DNA of 64,000 nucleotides from Rhynochetos jubatus. Taxonomy: Eukaryota > Chordata > Aves > Eurypygiformes > Rhynochetidae. The position numbers and the translations under genes are program-made. Location: positions 20,127,001 through 20,191,000 of the forward strand of contig CM050659.1 in NCBI GenBank assembly GCA_027574665.1, read 5' to 3'. The notes below the pieces were generated by a model, which worked only from the letters and a program-made list of their open reading frames with translations, made no database searches and was not told the DNA's origin. Shown here piece by piece: positions 14,401-26,400 of this stretch. Position 1 is the first letter of the stretch. Each line of letters opens with the position of its first letter.

Positions 14401-17400
14401 TTTGACAAATGTGAAGGTTTAATGTGAGCAGTTGTTCTTACAGCTTTATTTACTTTAGAAAGTATTGCTGCAGATGGTGAGCAACAAGACTGATTATTTC
14501 AGGATGTAAGCTACTGGGGCAAACACGTTTTCAAAAACATGAGGTTTTTTAGTAGTATTTTCTTAGTAATTTCAAGCAAAATGAATAAAACCACACTACA
14601 GAACTGATCAATTTAAGCTGTCCTTTGTGAGCTAGTTCATGGCCAAGGGTCTGAGTGAAAGAGGTTCTTTACTACAGCTGTATATAAAGTTTTTTTATGC
14701 ATGGGATTTAGAACTTACTCCAGCCTTCTACATTTTCCTGGTGCTTACTTTGAGGTCACTGCATCTGCAGTGAGGTCACTACACTGCATTCAAGTGCTCT
14801 GTACTTGGTGTGCAGTTCTTGATTCCTTGAGGCACTGACTGTAGACGTAGTTTGCACAGACAGTGTGTGCATCTGTCTTCTAGAGTGTGGTCTGGACCCA
14901 GGAGTCAAACAGCAGACACTGCAGGACTGTAGATGCTTAAATCTTTGGATTTAGTGCTTGTGTTTCCAAATGTTGTAAATCGCTTCTGATGCTTGGGGTT
15001 CAATCATTGGAGAGACTCACTGTTTTCACAGAAGTTACTCAGTTTGCTTTTCCACCACAGCTGTCCTGTGTCAATGCTCTGATGTGATCGCAGATAAAAG
15101 GCAATTGGAATCAGATGTTAATCTAAGACACTTGGTATACTGCCTGCGAGACACTGCAGCTCAGAAAAATGTGGTACCTTGATTGTCTCAGCCCCTCACT
15201 GCCTCTGTCAATTAAGCTTGGAGAGTCAAATCTATTTACATGTCTAAAGCCCACTGATTTCAGAAGTGCAGGGTAGGTAAGTGTTTAATGTCTTTGATCC
15301 AGGCATTGGCTTTGCAGTGCTAAGTAGAAAAACTCCCAGGTATTTCTATTAAATTTTAGTGCTTCTTACTGCTCCACTACTCAATGACTAATCTAGTTAA
15401 AAATCAGGACACTATCCCTTAGTGCCTTATTATAAATACTAATCCAGCTTGTTTAAATGATAGTATTGGTGACTAGATGTGCCATAAACACTTTTTATCA
15501 AAAAAATCTGCAAACCCACAGAACAGAATTCCCCACCCCCAAATTAAAATCTGTTATTTGGTAAAGTTCACGTCAATGATTAATATCTTGTGTAGACACT
15601 TCTTCACTTTCAATATCTTATTGTGTAATAAATGTGTTCGGCTTGTCACAGAGCTTATTTTATGTCCCCACCTTGTATCATTTCACATTCTGCTTAAGTA
15701 CTTGGTCATCTATTACATGAGTCATTAGTCTGAGATCTCTACCGAATTAGAGAAAGTTGCAGTAAAAATAATATATTGAAGTTCAAATTTCAACTACATT
15801 ACCCATGCATGTTTAAAAGCATCTTTCAAAGTCAGCTCAACATACAGTAGTGCAAGATTAATGTTCACGAGGCCCCGTCTTTAGCCCTTCACAGAGAAGT
15901 GGGAACAGACTGAGCAAAGCTACACGTGTTGGTTACCTGTGCTGTGGAAAGCAGATCAAATCATAATTGCTTAGTGTGACTTCGTGATGTTTTCCTGTCT
16001 GGCATTTAATTCGTGGCCACTAAGCAAAGGCAGTCTTGCCAAATAAAGACGACGAGAAATAAAAGCTGATGAAGGCCTTAAATCATTGCATAATAATCTA
16101 GGACTCTCCCAAAACCTACCTGCATGCCCACTGAAGCAGAAAAATCGTTATGAATTCAAAAAAATTAAAACATTTGAAGCACTATTAATTCAGAAAAGTA
16201 AATAAGAAAGCATATTTGACTCTCTGTTTATATACTTCCGAGAATGTTACCAAACAGGATTAAGTTTCACAGGTGTTACACAGTAAGTATTTCTTACTAA
16301 TTTGGCAAATGAATAAACTGAGTCACATAAATAAGCCCTTATTCAGAGTGCCAAGCAGCTGGTAGCAAAAATGAGAATACAACTTTTGCGCTGTAATTAA
16401 CTGAGGTCAGATGGCCACTAAATGGAGTTCTTTCTCAAATTTTATATTTTTACCAAGAGGTCAATTTATTTTTTGTTTATAATGGGGCGAAAAGGAGAAT
16501 TCGGGGCAAAAATAAGGCAGCAAATGGAAACAAAGAGCTGAATGTTTTTCTGTAACAGCTTAAAATATAAATGCTAATCTTGTCTGGTCATTAAGTAATG
16601 CAAATGATTATATTTAATAATCTCTCGGCAATTATTCTGCCTTTATTTGCGTTATCAGGTACCTATGTTTACACTGTAAAAATCTCAGAGGTGAGAAATG
16701 AGAAGCAATTAATTTCTGTGGTCAAATACTACGTAAAATTGTGTTGCTTTCTGTCCAAGTGCTTTTAAATGTGGACAAGATGTTGGTGAGTCTGTGGACT
16801 CGCCAAAATTTTTGTCAGTGTTTCCTGCCTCCTAGAAAAAAATATTTGTGTTTGAATGTTATTTCAGTAGAAATGTGGTATCTTCTGACTTGACAATTAT
16901 TCCAGTAAGAAGCAAAATAAGTGATCCAAAAGAATCTCTAAAGCTGTATTTAAGTATGTGAGACTTTCAGGTTTCTTAATAAACAATAGATCTATGGGTA
17001 CCAGGCAAATACTACTACTTTCCAACCTCTTACAGTTTAGAGGAAAGCAAGGACATGCACTTAAAGACCATTAGGATAATGCACAATAGTTGTTCATACT
17101 GTGCTACAGGTTGATGCTGCATTTTGCTAGGCCCTGTATAAAACGGGCATGTGGCAGTCCATAGTTCCTTAGATTAAAATCCAAAACATAACAAACCTGA
17201 CCATTTGAAACTGATTTAATTTAGACTAGATGCATAAATCAAAAGCAGCTGGGAGCCATTACCTAAATTTGCCAATATATGAGCTGTTGTCTGCTAACAG
17301 TTAATCTTTTAATATTTGGTGGCTGCCCCAGAACTCATGAATTATACTTTTATTGCTCTTAACAGAAGGTTTTAGTCAAAGAAATTAAGGAAGCCAGCTG

Positions 17401-18623
17401 TGGATTGGTATTTTTAAAGTAAATAGCATATTACAAATTTTCACCAACATACTTCCTCAATAAGAAAATAAGATGAAACCACTAATTGTATTATAATTAG
17501 ATATAATCAATTGTAGTCAGCAATAAAACATCCATCATTTTCCTGCTAAAGGATCTGAAAAAGTTTGTTTTCTACTATTTTTAGAATTGATTCATTACAT
17601 TAATTAGCTGCCTGTAGATTAACGTTTATTTGTACTTACCTCACACCTACCTTCTATCATTAAAGACATGTTAAAGTCACTCTATAATTACAATGTGTCT
17701 CTTGCTAAGCCTTGAAACAGGATTATTTGCTTGTTTTAGAGATGTTTCCACCTGGATATACATTCTAATTTCCTGCTGATGTACAGCCTTCCTTTATTAG
17801 CTCACGAAAAATAATCAAAACCTTGCTTAGAACTAGTCATTAGGAGGGAGCAGTGTGCTGCGGGGGAAGCATGCTAAAACCCACTCAGGGCTGTGCCCTG
17901 GGAGCTGCTGAGTACCCTTTGTTCCAGGGATTTCAGTGGGTGTTGAGGGTGATCAGGTGCTTTAGAGCACCAAATCCAGAGGCTTTATCACAGTTCTAAT
18001 GCACACTGCAAGGGATTAATTGTGGTGCTGGTGGGGATTCAAGGCTTCGCATGCATTTTGCCTGAGACAGTCCAGGATGTACTCTGACAGGAGGGCTGCA
18101 GCAAAATGCTTACTTCATGTTTTGTGGGTGAGATGCCCATATTTTGGAAAGTGCATTTAATGAGGAAGGACAAACTGGAGTTCCAAATAAACTTGATTTT
18201 TCTGGCTGTCTGATTTGAACAGCCCTGACTTAATGGGTATGAGCAAGCTTCATTAACATTACAAGGGTCACCTGAATGCATAAAATCTAAAAAATGGACT
18301 TTGGAACCATCTTATTTGCTTAAAAATTAGTTTTAATTAAATGCTGCCACCTTGCAATAGAAAGGTAATGAAAGAGGAGTGTTGCCACACAATGGAGGAG
18401 TATTTCAGAGGATGCTAGCTGGAGCCTGCTGCTCATAGCTACTCCCTCATAAAGGACTAGTTGTATTAAAACAATGACTGGCATTTATGAAATTATTTGG
18501 CTTGCTTATGTTTGGTTAAATCATCACCTCAGACCCGCTTTTGTACATCTAGTTGCATCTGAGGTTCTAAATAACTGAGGGAAATGACATGACCAACACA
18601 GAGTACTTCAGATATGCTCTTAC
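8445..18623 (-). other. TENM1: TENM1 intron (10.2 kb)
   Basis: This is the largest complete intron in the window, with donor GTAAGA at the right end and acceptor ccttcatccag at the left. It holds an 18-bp tandem duplication at 10497-10541 and a short direct duplication of a gaggtcact unit near 14751-14789. An AT-rich stretch at about 16557-16680 contains an octamer motif. Open frames at 8818-9370 and 9565-10138 have no recognisable product. Confidence 0.75.
10497..10541. repeat. 18-bp tandem repeat, about 2.5 copies
   Basis: The unit acctgggggactggaatt occurs at 10497-10514 and 10515-10532 with no mismatch, and a third partial copy (acctggggga) follows. The identity suggests a recent duplication or slippage event, possibly polymorphic. 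Confidence 0.9.
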
Positions 18624-18856
18624 CTCTTGGGCTGTTGAGAGAGGCCTCCGATGCCTTTCCGCCATCTCCACAGTGACTCTGGTCAAATGGAAGGCACTGA
18701 TCACCCGTTCCCGCCACCACGTCTGCGTTTTTGGCCAGGTCCTTTGTTTCAATGAGAGATCTTGCTTTGTAGACTTTTCTGGTGTTGGTATCTGACAAGT
18801 AAAGGGATTCTGACACTGGATCAACAGCCAAGTAGTATTTATGTGCAGGGCTTGTA
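18624..18856 (-). CDS. TENM1: TENM1 exon: NHL propeller blades
   Basis: This exon is 233 nt, phase 2 to phase 1. It codes for (S)[38 protein letters not shown] and [20 protein letters not shown], then [13 protein letters not shown]. Two NHL motifs are visible: YLA-x-DP-x-x-x-x-LY-x-SD-x-x-x-R-x-V-Y, and the classic G-D-x-C-x-x-x-x-x-x-x-CGDGG-x-A-x-x-A-x-L-x-x-P-x-G. The two cysteines probably form a disulfide within the blade. The acceptor is tctgttttag and the donor is GAG|GTAAGA. Confidence 0.96.
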
Positions 18857-21800
18857 CTAAAACAGAAGAACATCAAAGTTAAATTGGTTTTCATTTTAAT
18901 CTCTGTTCATGGTTGCATAGCACTTCTGAAGATATCTGTTCAGTGATTTGGAGATGACAGAAGCATATGTGAGACCAGCTTTAATGCAGCTTATGCAAGC
19001 ACCACTGCTGAGAAGGAAGGAACCGGTACTGACCGACCAGCTACGTGCCAGGTACCGAGCTTATGCAGAGTGGTATTGGTGGAGTTAGTCTGTTCATCAG
19101 TACCAGGCCACCCAGTATAAAACTAGCTGGAGTGGCTTCATCTTAGATATAATTACTACTATCAAAAGCAAGGTAAATTTTTATACCTGCTAAGTCCTAG
19201 TACTCTTGGCACTGAAAACAAATCTATGACTGGCAGCTAAGTGAATCACAAACTGTTCTGCATGGGCACAGATACCCACTCTTGGTTATTTTTGTCTGTT
19301 TCTAAACCTTAGGAAATATGAAGGTGTGAAATATGGTGCCTTAATTCATGCCGACTGTATTGTCAGGAGCGAGGCAGAAGGCCAAGTACTGTCAGTGCAA
19401 CTAGGCATGAATTAATGCACCATAATTCATGCACTGAAGTGCCTTATTGAGGTTATAAAATGTTACTTTAAAAATATTTACATATGTTAATTAAATTGTC
19501 AGGATCATAAATTCTAATTGGAGAACTGGGATGCTTGTTATTAACCAGTAGGACTTTTGTTTCTTTTTGAATGGAAAGTTAATTTCCAGTTTGAGGAAAT
19601 GGTCTAAGCACACGGCACACCATGCCAGTGGGACTGCAGTGTAGTCCTGATCATAAATAAACTCAAAATGCAGGTAGGTGTAGAACCTTTAAATCACAGA
19701 GTCTGTCACTGAAATGGTGGGAGACAGGCAGAGTGGTGGCCAATGCCTGGCAGAGCTTTGGTGCTCAGACATTATGTTAGAGGCATTTTATTGACTTTGG
19801 TACAAGTAAGTAACACCTAATATTACTGCAACAAATCTAGGACAGGAGTTAGTTCTCTCAGCTTTGCCAGTTCTGTTTGTGATGGGTTTCACAGCACTTG
19901 GTGTACAGCTACTTCTGCAGGGCTGGGTTTTCATGCCATAACAAACCAAGAAAGGAAGAATTTGGATAAAATCAAACTGAAGAACCGGCAGAGACTCCAG
20001 GACAGGTTGATGGAGTCTCTTTAAATATGAAGTTTTTGCTTGGTGGAGGCAGATACTAAGCTTTATTAACCATTTATTAGACGGTCCAACCTTACTTATA
20101 ATTTCCATTTAGAGGTGGTAAGGCTAATGCGGTACCATGATAAACGAGAAAGAGCTTGGTCCTATTTCTCTCAGTTCTCATTCTCCATCCAAACAGGGAC
20201 AGAAACTACCTGGCATCTCTGAGCATTGGGCCACAAGCTAGACTAGCTTAAAGCTGAGCTTAGTCATAAACAACAACAAGACAGAAGGGGGAACTATAAA
20301 GAAATAGATACTCCCCACAGTGGGCAATAGATGCAAAACCCAGTCCAAGGTAACAGGGATTGAGAGGACAGTAGTATGATGAAAAATGAGTAAGAGGGTG
20401 AGCTAAAAGCAATGAATGCCAAATTATGTATTGCCAATAGTATAAAATCTAGTTTGCTGTAAATATTAAGAATCATTTGTGCTCTCTGGAGTGAGCTCAA
20501 GAGACTGGACCACCAGAAGATGACTTCTTAATAAAATACTTCTGCAGAAGTGGCAAGGAGACTTCTAGATGTTAAATATTGTTCATCATGCAGAAACTGC
20601 AGAGAAGCAGGGGTCAACACATACTTTCCTTGTAGACACATCTTCTGTCATCCTTGTCATTACATTTAAGAGACCGTCTGTTAGAAAACTCTTGATTTTT
20701 ATGCTTAAAGCTTTGCATACTAAAATGTTCAAATTTGAAGAGTATTAGTGAAAAATGACACAAAATCAAATACTATTTTCGCAGAAGTTTGCAATCAAAT
20801 GTAAATCTGAATATATTTAAATCAGCCTATTAAAAACTCTATCAAGTAGACTAGGATTTATAACGAATCTTTCTAGAACAATTTCTTACTATATTGTAGT
20901 GAAATTTTTCCCTGTAACCTCAAAGCCTAGCTTTCATTTCCATGTTCCTAAACCATGAAAACCAGTTATTACAGAGCTTTCTAATTTCTTATTAAAATCC
21001 TGATGACAAGAAAAAACAATGGGCTAAGTTGTTTTTAAACAGTCAAAAGTAAGATCAGTGGCCTTCTCTGTTTACTGGTCTCCCAACTCTATCACTTTTT
21101 ATGCAGTATTTTCTTTGTCACAGCAAAAAGAACCCTTTTCCACTGTTCTTTTGGAGACTAAAATTTGTGTTGAGGAACTGGAAGTTGTGGCTTCCACATG
21201 TTTCTTTGAACATCCTAGAAATTTCCACCATGACTATGGCCTTTGCAGCCTGAAGAGAACGGTGTAACGTGGGACTGCTGAGTACTCCCCCATAACCTCA
21301 AAGACTACATTAACTTCAGCTGATTCCCTCCAATTTTCCACTGATTTCACTCAGACAGAATACTGACAGAGTATTGTAATTAATTATTATTGTAATTAAT
21401 AGGGCTGAGTACTTGAGTTTTGTCACATCTTGATTTAATTAAGGTTTAAGGTTATATCAAGAAACTGCTACTAGTGAGCACGTATTAAAAAAATTCTACT
21501 TTACAAAAAACCCCCCGAATTAAAAAACCTGATTCATTCTCTGAATGCATTACAGGATAGATAAGTTCAATATCTGCTGATTTATCTATCTCATTTACGT
21601 ACTGAAATACTAAGAAGTTTGTTTCTAAGGATACCAAGTGCCTTGCCATCTCCTTCTAGCCTGCAACTTCATTACTGCAGCTGGATTGTCAGAACCAACT
21701 CCCTCACCGTCTGGCGCAGAAGCCCAGTGTGCAGCGTCCATTCTTTTAAAGAAACCCGTGCTTTGCAACACCAAAATGCTAACTGGAAAGGGGAGGAGCC

Positions 21801-22302
21801 ACTTGCTTTTGCTTTAGATGGAGAAGCAAGCACTGAGCTGTGGCACAGCATCCTCAGTTGCGGGACCTGCTGTGCACCCTCTGTAACTGTGGCAGATTTT
21901 CAAGTTTGGAGATCCTAGAACTGCTAAAACACAGTCCTCTTGTGTCACTCTGTAGACTTTTGTATTTCTTTGTGCTAAAACTCCAGTTTTCTTGGCTGTC
22001 TGTATCTATGACCATTCAAACACTGAGTGAAATGCGTGTGACAGCCATGGTGTGCTCCCAGCTCTTGCGTTTAAACCTCTCTGCTTGGTGACCAGTAAAC
22101 TGGTTTTTAGAGACAAGAAAGTGCTCCCTTTTCCTCCAAAGGGAGCAAATCAAGCCTACTTTACTATAAACAAAGGTGATTTTGATTAACATTGGTATTT
22201 ATTAAATTCAGCCTTTCTCTATATCCAGATTTCTAAAACGACTTTGGTAAGACTTCTTCCTCGAACACGATTCTCAGATTACTGTCACGGCGTTTTGCTT
22301 AC
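18857..22302 (-). other. TENM1: TENM1 intron downstream of microexon B (3.4 kb)
   Basis: The donor is GTAAGC and the acceptor is tctgttttag. The intron contains a 17/18-bp inverted repeat at 19335-19421 and the paired motif attgtaattaat at 21374-21402. No other exon, repeat family or RNA gene is recognised. Confidence 0.75.
19335..19421. repeat. Inverted repeat, 18-bp arms, 51-bp spacer
   Basis: Arm 1 is ggtgccttaattcatgcc at 19335-19352 and arm 2 is ggcatgaattaatgcacc at 19404-19421; they pair at 17 of 18 positions. The arms could fold into a hairpin or be ends of a small element. No terminal target duplication is evident. Confidence 0.6.
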
Positions 22303-22323
22303 CTGTGCCTTGTGTCTCTATTC
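22303..22323 (-). CDS. TENM1: TENM1 microexon B (21 nt), NHL propeller insert, alternative
   Basis: On the minus strand a long CU-rich tract and ctcactag precede exactly 21 nt, followed by CAG|GTAAGC. The exon is phase 2 at both ends, so joining it to ILEL(AG) and (T)TSPAH yields ILEL-RNRDTRH-STSPAH: seven extra residues and no frameshift. All four vertebrate teneurins have a seven-residue insert here (NKEFKHS-like in TENM2, RNKDFRHS in TENM3), known as splice site B. In TENM2 its inclusion switches latrophilin binding and cell-adhesion behaviour. The sequence keeps the R-N-x-D-x-R-H-S frame of the family. The pyrimidine tract (ttgtctttttccttctttttt) resembles PTB-repressed neuronal exons; that part is inference. 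Confidence 0.93.
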
Positions 22324-23208
22324 CTAGTGAGACAGATGGGTTCAGATTAAAAAAGAAGGAAAAAGACAAGAAATGTTAGTGCTGAACAAAACAGTATTCT
22401 TTGCCCAACTGCTCACAGAGCTGTATCCCAATAACAAAGCACTGTTTAGCCTGTTACTCAGTATTTCTTTCTCTCTGACTGCTTTCCACCGCCTGACATT
22501 GCCAAGTTAATTCTGAGCATTCAGCACACAAGATCATCACCAGCAATGTTGGCTTGTTGGAGAATCGTGGGTGTCAGGTAAGAGAAATATAGTGTATCAG
22601 TGTTGGAAATCTTTCCTGCCTTCCCCTCTGGCTCTGAGAGGGAACGGGAAGCTGGAGTCATAATTACAGGGGACTCGTTAACAGTGGCACAGGCCCAGCC
22701 TGAGACACGTCACTCTGCCAGGCCAGGTCTGCTCTTCTCTGCTTAAACTCAAGTCCTCTGTTACAGATGAGGAACAATTTAATTGTATTAATTTTAAACA
22801 TGATAAATCTATCTTCAGCCAGAATGGTGTGACCTGACATGATTCTGCACATATTTGCTACTGAATTATGGGCTTTTCTTCAAAAAATATACTTCATGGA
22901 ATATTTTAACTTTTTGGACAAAATGCATGAAAATCCCACTGGAATTAAAAAATAGCTCTATTAATTCTGCACTTCGTAGAAATTCATCACACAAAACTGT
23001 TTCTAAAGGCCACTTAAGACACCCTTTTTAATTGATGACTTTAAGTGTAAGTCTGATTGGTTCAGCAGTCGATGAGACATATGGTCACAAGGCAACTACA
23101 GGTGGCTGCTTCTGTAAGTCACGAGTGGAAAAGGCTCACCGTAGTTATCGTAGGCCTTTCACAGCCAGGATAATGAACACTAGTCAGAGAAAGCTAATTA
23201 TTTTTTAC
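22324..23208 (-). other. TENM1: TENM1 intron upstream of microexon B (885 nt)
   Basis: This is the shortest intron in the window. Its last 50 nt form the CU-rich tract of microexon B. The short distance keeps the microexon close to the constitutive upstream exon. No other features are recognised. Confidence 0.8.
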
Positions 23209-23458
23209 CTTAATTCTAGTATACTGATGGAGTTTCCAGAAGGAAAGATCCGTCGGACAAAATTGAAGTCACCGATATACACACTACCATCAGGCCCAGA
23301 CGCAAGAGCAACCGGAGCAAAGAGTTTGTTGTTGGGTGCAAGACCGTTGCAGTTGGAGCAAGAGACACTTCTCTGGTGTCCGTTGCCCATCACGGTTGAG
23401 ATGACTGGCGGCTGCTGGGAAATGAACATGTTTTCCCCATTTCCTTTGTGTACAATTC
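23209..23458 (-). CDS. TENM1: TENM1 exon: end of FN-plug and first NHL blade
   Basis: This exon is 250 nt, phase 1 to phase 2. [18 protein letters not shown], then [17 protein letters not shown], ends the plug and leads into the NHL beta-propeller with [31 protein letters not shown] and ILEL. The pattern (L-x-x-P-x-A-x-A-x-G-x-DGS-x-x-x-GD) is one NHL repeat. The propeller is the surface for homophilic trans-contacts. The acceptor is ctgccttag and the donor is AAG|GTAAAA. The exon ends directly before alternative splice site B: the split codon AG+N reads Arg if microexon B follows and Ser if it is skipped. Confidence 0.96.
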
Positions 23459-26400
23459 CTAAGGCAGGGGGGAGACAGAAAACAGAGATGAAAAAGCAAA
23501 TGTTTAGCATTTAAACTATCCCGCAGTTTTGGATTATGCAATCCTACAGGAAGTCAGATTACCAAAACAGCAACAAATGTTGGATCTTCTGAAGACTGTC
23601 ACATGGTGCCACTAATCCCTTCCAATTTTGTTCAGTCCCAAGCTTCACCATCACCATTTTGTTGATTAGTGCTTAGTGGCTATTTTAAAAGCCAACATCA
23701 TGAGTAGGACTCATGGTTGGTTAATGCTCTAACAAATTGACTGTTAATTGCAGTGCTATCTGATTTCTTGGGGATTACTACTTTAATATTCATTTTATTC
23801 ATAAATTTTTATTAGGTAGCAGAGGAATTTCTTAGGCAGCTTGAATATTTAATTAAAGGAGATTAATAGCAGGTCTACTACGCATTTTTCACAAAAGAGC
23901 ACTGAGTGGCAGTACAAAATCAATATTCAAATTTAAATGCGAGTCCTTCATGGTATATGAAGATGGTGCCAAGTGCAGCAAAACCAAGTTAAGTCAAGGA
24001 GTAATTCTGAGGCACAAGTGGATTTCTTACCCACACGAATACGTTAAATGCTGCTATAAAGTTTCAAACAACTTTCCAGTGTGTCAGTATTTTAGCACTG
24101 CTCTGCAGCACATGAAGAACGCGCTAAAACGCGTCCGAATTTTCACAAAGTATGGCAAACGTATTTGTGTACTCACTCTACCAACTTTTGTTAAACTATT
24201 TTTTTGTGGCTTTCAGGTAAGTCTCGAGCTAAAATTCTCCTTGGAAATTACTGAGTGTTGCCATAGCTGTTTTGAAGGGAATTATACATTTATTTTTTTT
24301 CCCTGAACGATAGAGGACATGTATATATTTGACCATTGACTTTCAGTAATGGCAATATTCTCCCTTATGCACCAGATAAAACCACTACTAAATGAAGATG
24401 CTGCCCTTTGTCTGGAATTAACAATGTAAAGGTAATATTTCACCGGACTCATACAAATGCCAGTAAATAATTAGGGCTCCGGAGAATATGTTTTGCTGTC
24501 AATAAATGTAAGCATGTGCTTAATTTCAGACTTTCAAGCTGCTGCTTTAATTTTAGTCCGTGCTGTGTTGCACTGGGGCTGAAATTACCGTAAAGCATAA
24601 AGTCCCTGTAAAATTACTCCTCCTTCCCCCAGATAAATAAAAATCAATACACTTGCCCATCAGAAGAAAAATCTAATTCAAAGAATACTCTGAAAAATCG
24701 GTTAAAAGCACATTCATTTGTATTAATGAGATATAGGTGCCTCTAAAGAGGACTCTATACAAGAACTAGTATTTATGGTACGTGTTTCCTTCTTGATTAT
24801 GACAAATGCCCTGAAGATCTTCCAAACCGACCCAAACCTTTGTGTTAAAAAACACTAAACTCTAACCATGCCACGAATAAGAAGTGATCAAACCTCTAAA
24901 CTGGAGGGGAAAGAAAGTGGGAAGAGTTCAGTATCGCTGAGAACAGGATGTGGTCCTTTGTTAACCTAACGGTCATATTGATGTGAAACTATACATTTAA
25001 AAAGCTTGAGTTTCCATTGACAGCCACATTGGAACAATATATGTTCTTTCACAACTTTGCTGCTGGAATAGGACATCTTTCTTTTCTTTCTTTCTTTTTT
25101 TTTTTTTTTTTAAAGATACCTATATATCTGGCAGTAGAACAGAGTTTTAACTTGCTGTGGTTTCTGCATGTCAGTACTTGTACCTCCACAGCCTGGGCTG
25201 TGCTAGGAGGTGCAATTCTGTAAAACTGCATCTATTTATTTTTACAGTTTTTCTGTTGTACTTAGTTTATTGTGTACCGTCTCTAAAATGAACAGCCTTT
25301 ACGGGCATGCAAGTAAGCATATCCACCTCTTACATATCTCTAGGTAGGAGCATTGTGCACAGCAGCAGACCTGCTGGAGGGAGGAGGCTTAGTGGCTGAA
25401 GTTAGATATAAGCTCTTTAGGACTAGTTAACTAACCAAGAAAAATGCTTCTAGGTTTAGTTTAAAAACAAAATTGTAATTTGCAAGAGAATTTTTAGGAA
25501 GACATTTATGTTGTATTCCAATGTTATTTCTGTAGTTAATCCAGTGACTGTTTCAAAAACAGATGCAATTTTCATGGCTCTAAAAAGAGCAGCTCTTCAT
25601 ATATACAGAGGGAATGCTTTAATTAAAAGTGAAAAATCTCAATATATTCATACTCGAGAAGGCCACTCATGCTATTCATTCCACTCACAGTGGCATGGAA
25701 GTAAGTCTGAAATGTTTAATTCTAAGTTTGAACCACATTCTTGTCCTTACTTGAAGTAAATTTTATACAGCTGAAATGGAAGGGCAGTTCACGTGTGTCT
25801 AGCTAAGTCCAGAAGCACACTCGTTATTTTTATCCTTTTGGTTAACACAGCACATTATATGGTTTTGTTGCTTGAATACAAGTCTACAGGCTGCTCTGTC
25901 GGGAGTGCACTAGCTACGGTACAGTCATTGTTTTGCTGCTCCCAACGGCTCCAGGTCCCTACAGACGAGCCAGGCGTGCATGCTCAAAGCCCACTGCAAC
26001 CACAGGAATGCCTGAGCTGTCTCTGAGCTCTGGCTGGGCTTTGTCACCCTCCCTGCAAACCATCAACAAAAGAGACCCACTGGTTCCGTCAGACATTATG
26101 CCCTGCCCTTCCCACTTGTGTCTCTGTCAGTAATGGATCACGGTCTCTGGCAGCTTCTCCCCGACTTCAACCATGACCATGCCTAGCGCAGCAGGCACGC
26201 ACGAGGAAGAGGAGCAGGTGTAAGAAGCTGCACGTTCCCCATCCTTGTTATGAGGTTGGGTGGCTGCACAGCCTGGGTGATTCCAGGGGAGGTGGCGTGT
26301 GGCTGGCCGGTCGGCGCTCTGGTGTTCTCAGCCACCAGCCAGGACACAGCTTGTCACCACATACCCGGTGCTCAGGAAAGCAATGCTTTAGCCCCACTCA

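Noticed and set aside
23032..23514. Plus-strand 160-codon open frame, the longest in the window
   Set aside because: It lies antisense to the TENM1 exon at 23209-23458, whose conserved codons keep the opposite strand open. Its own product has no recognisable features.
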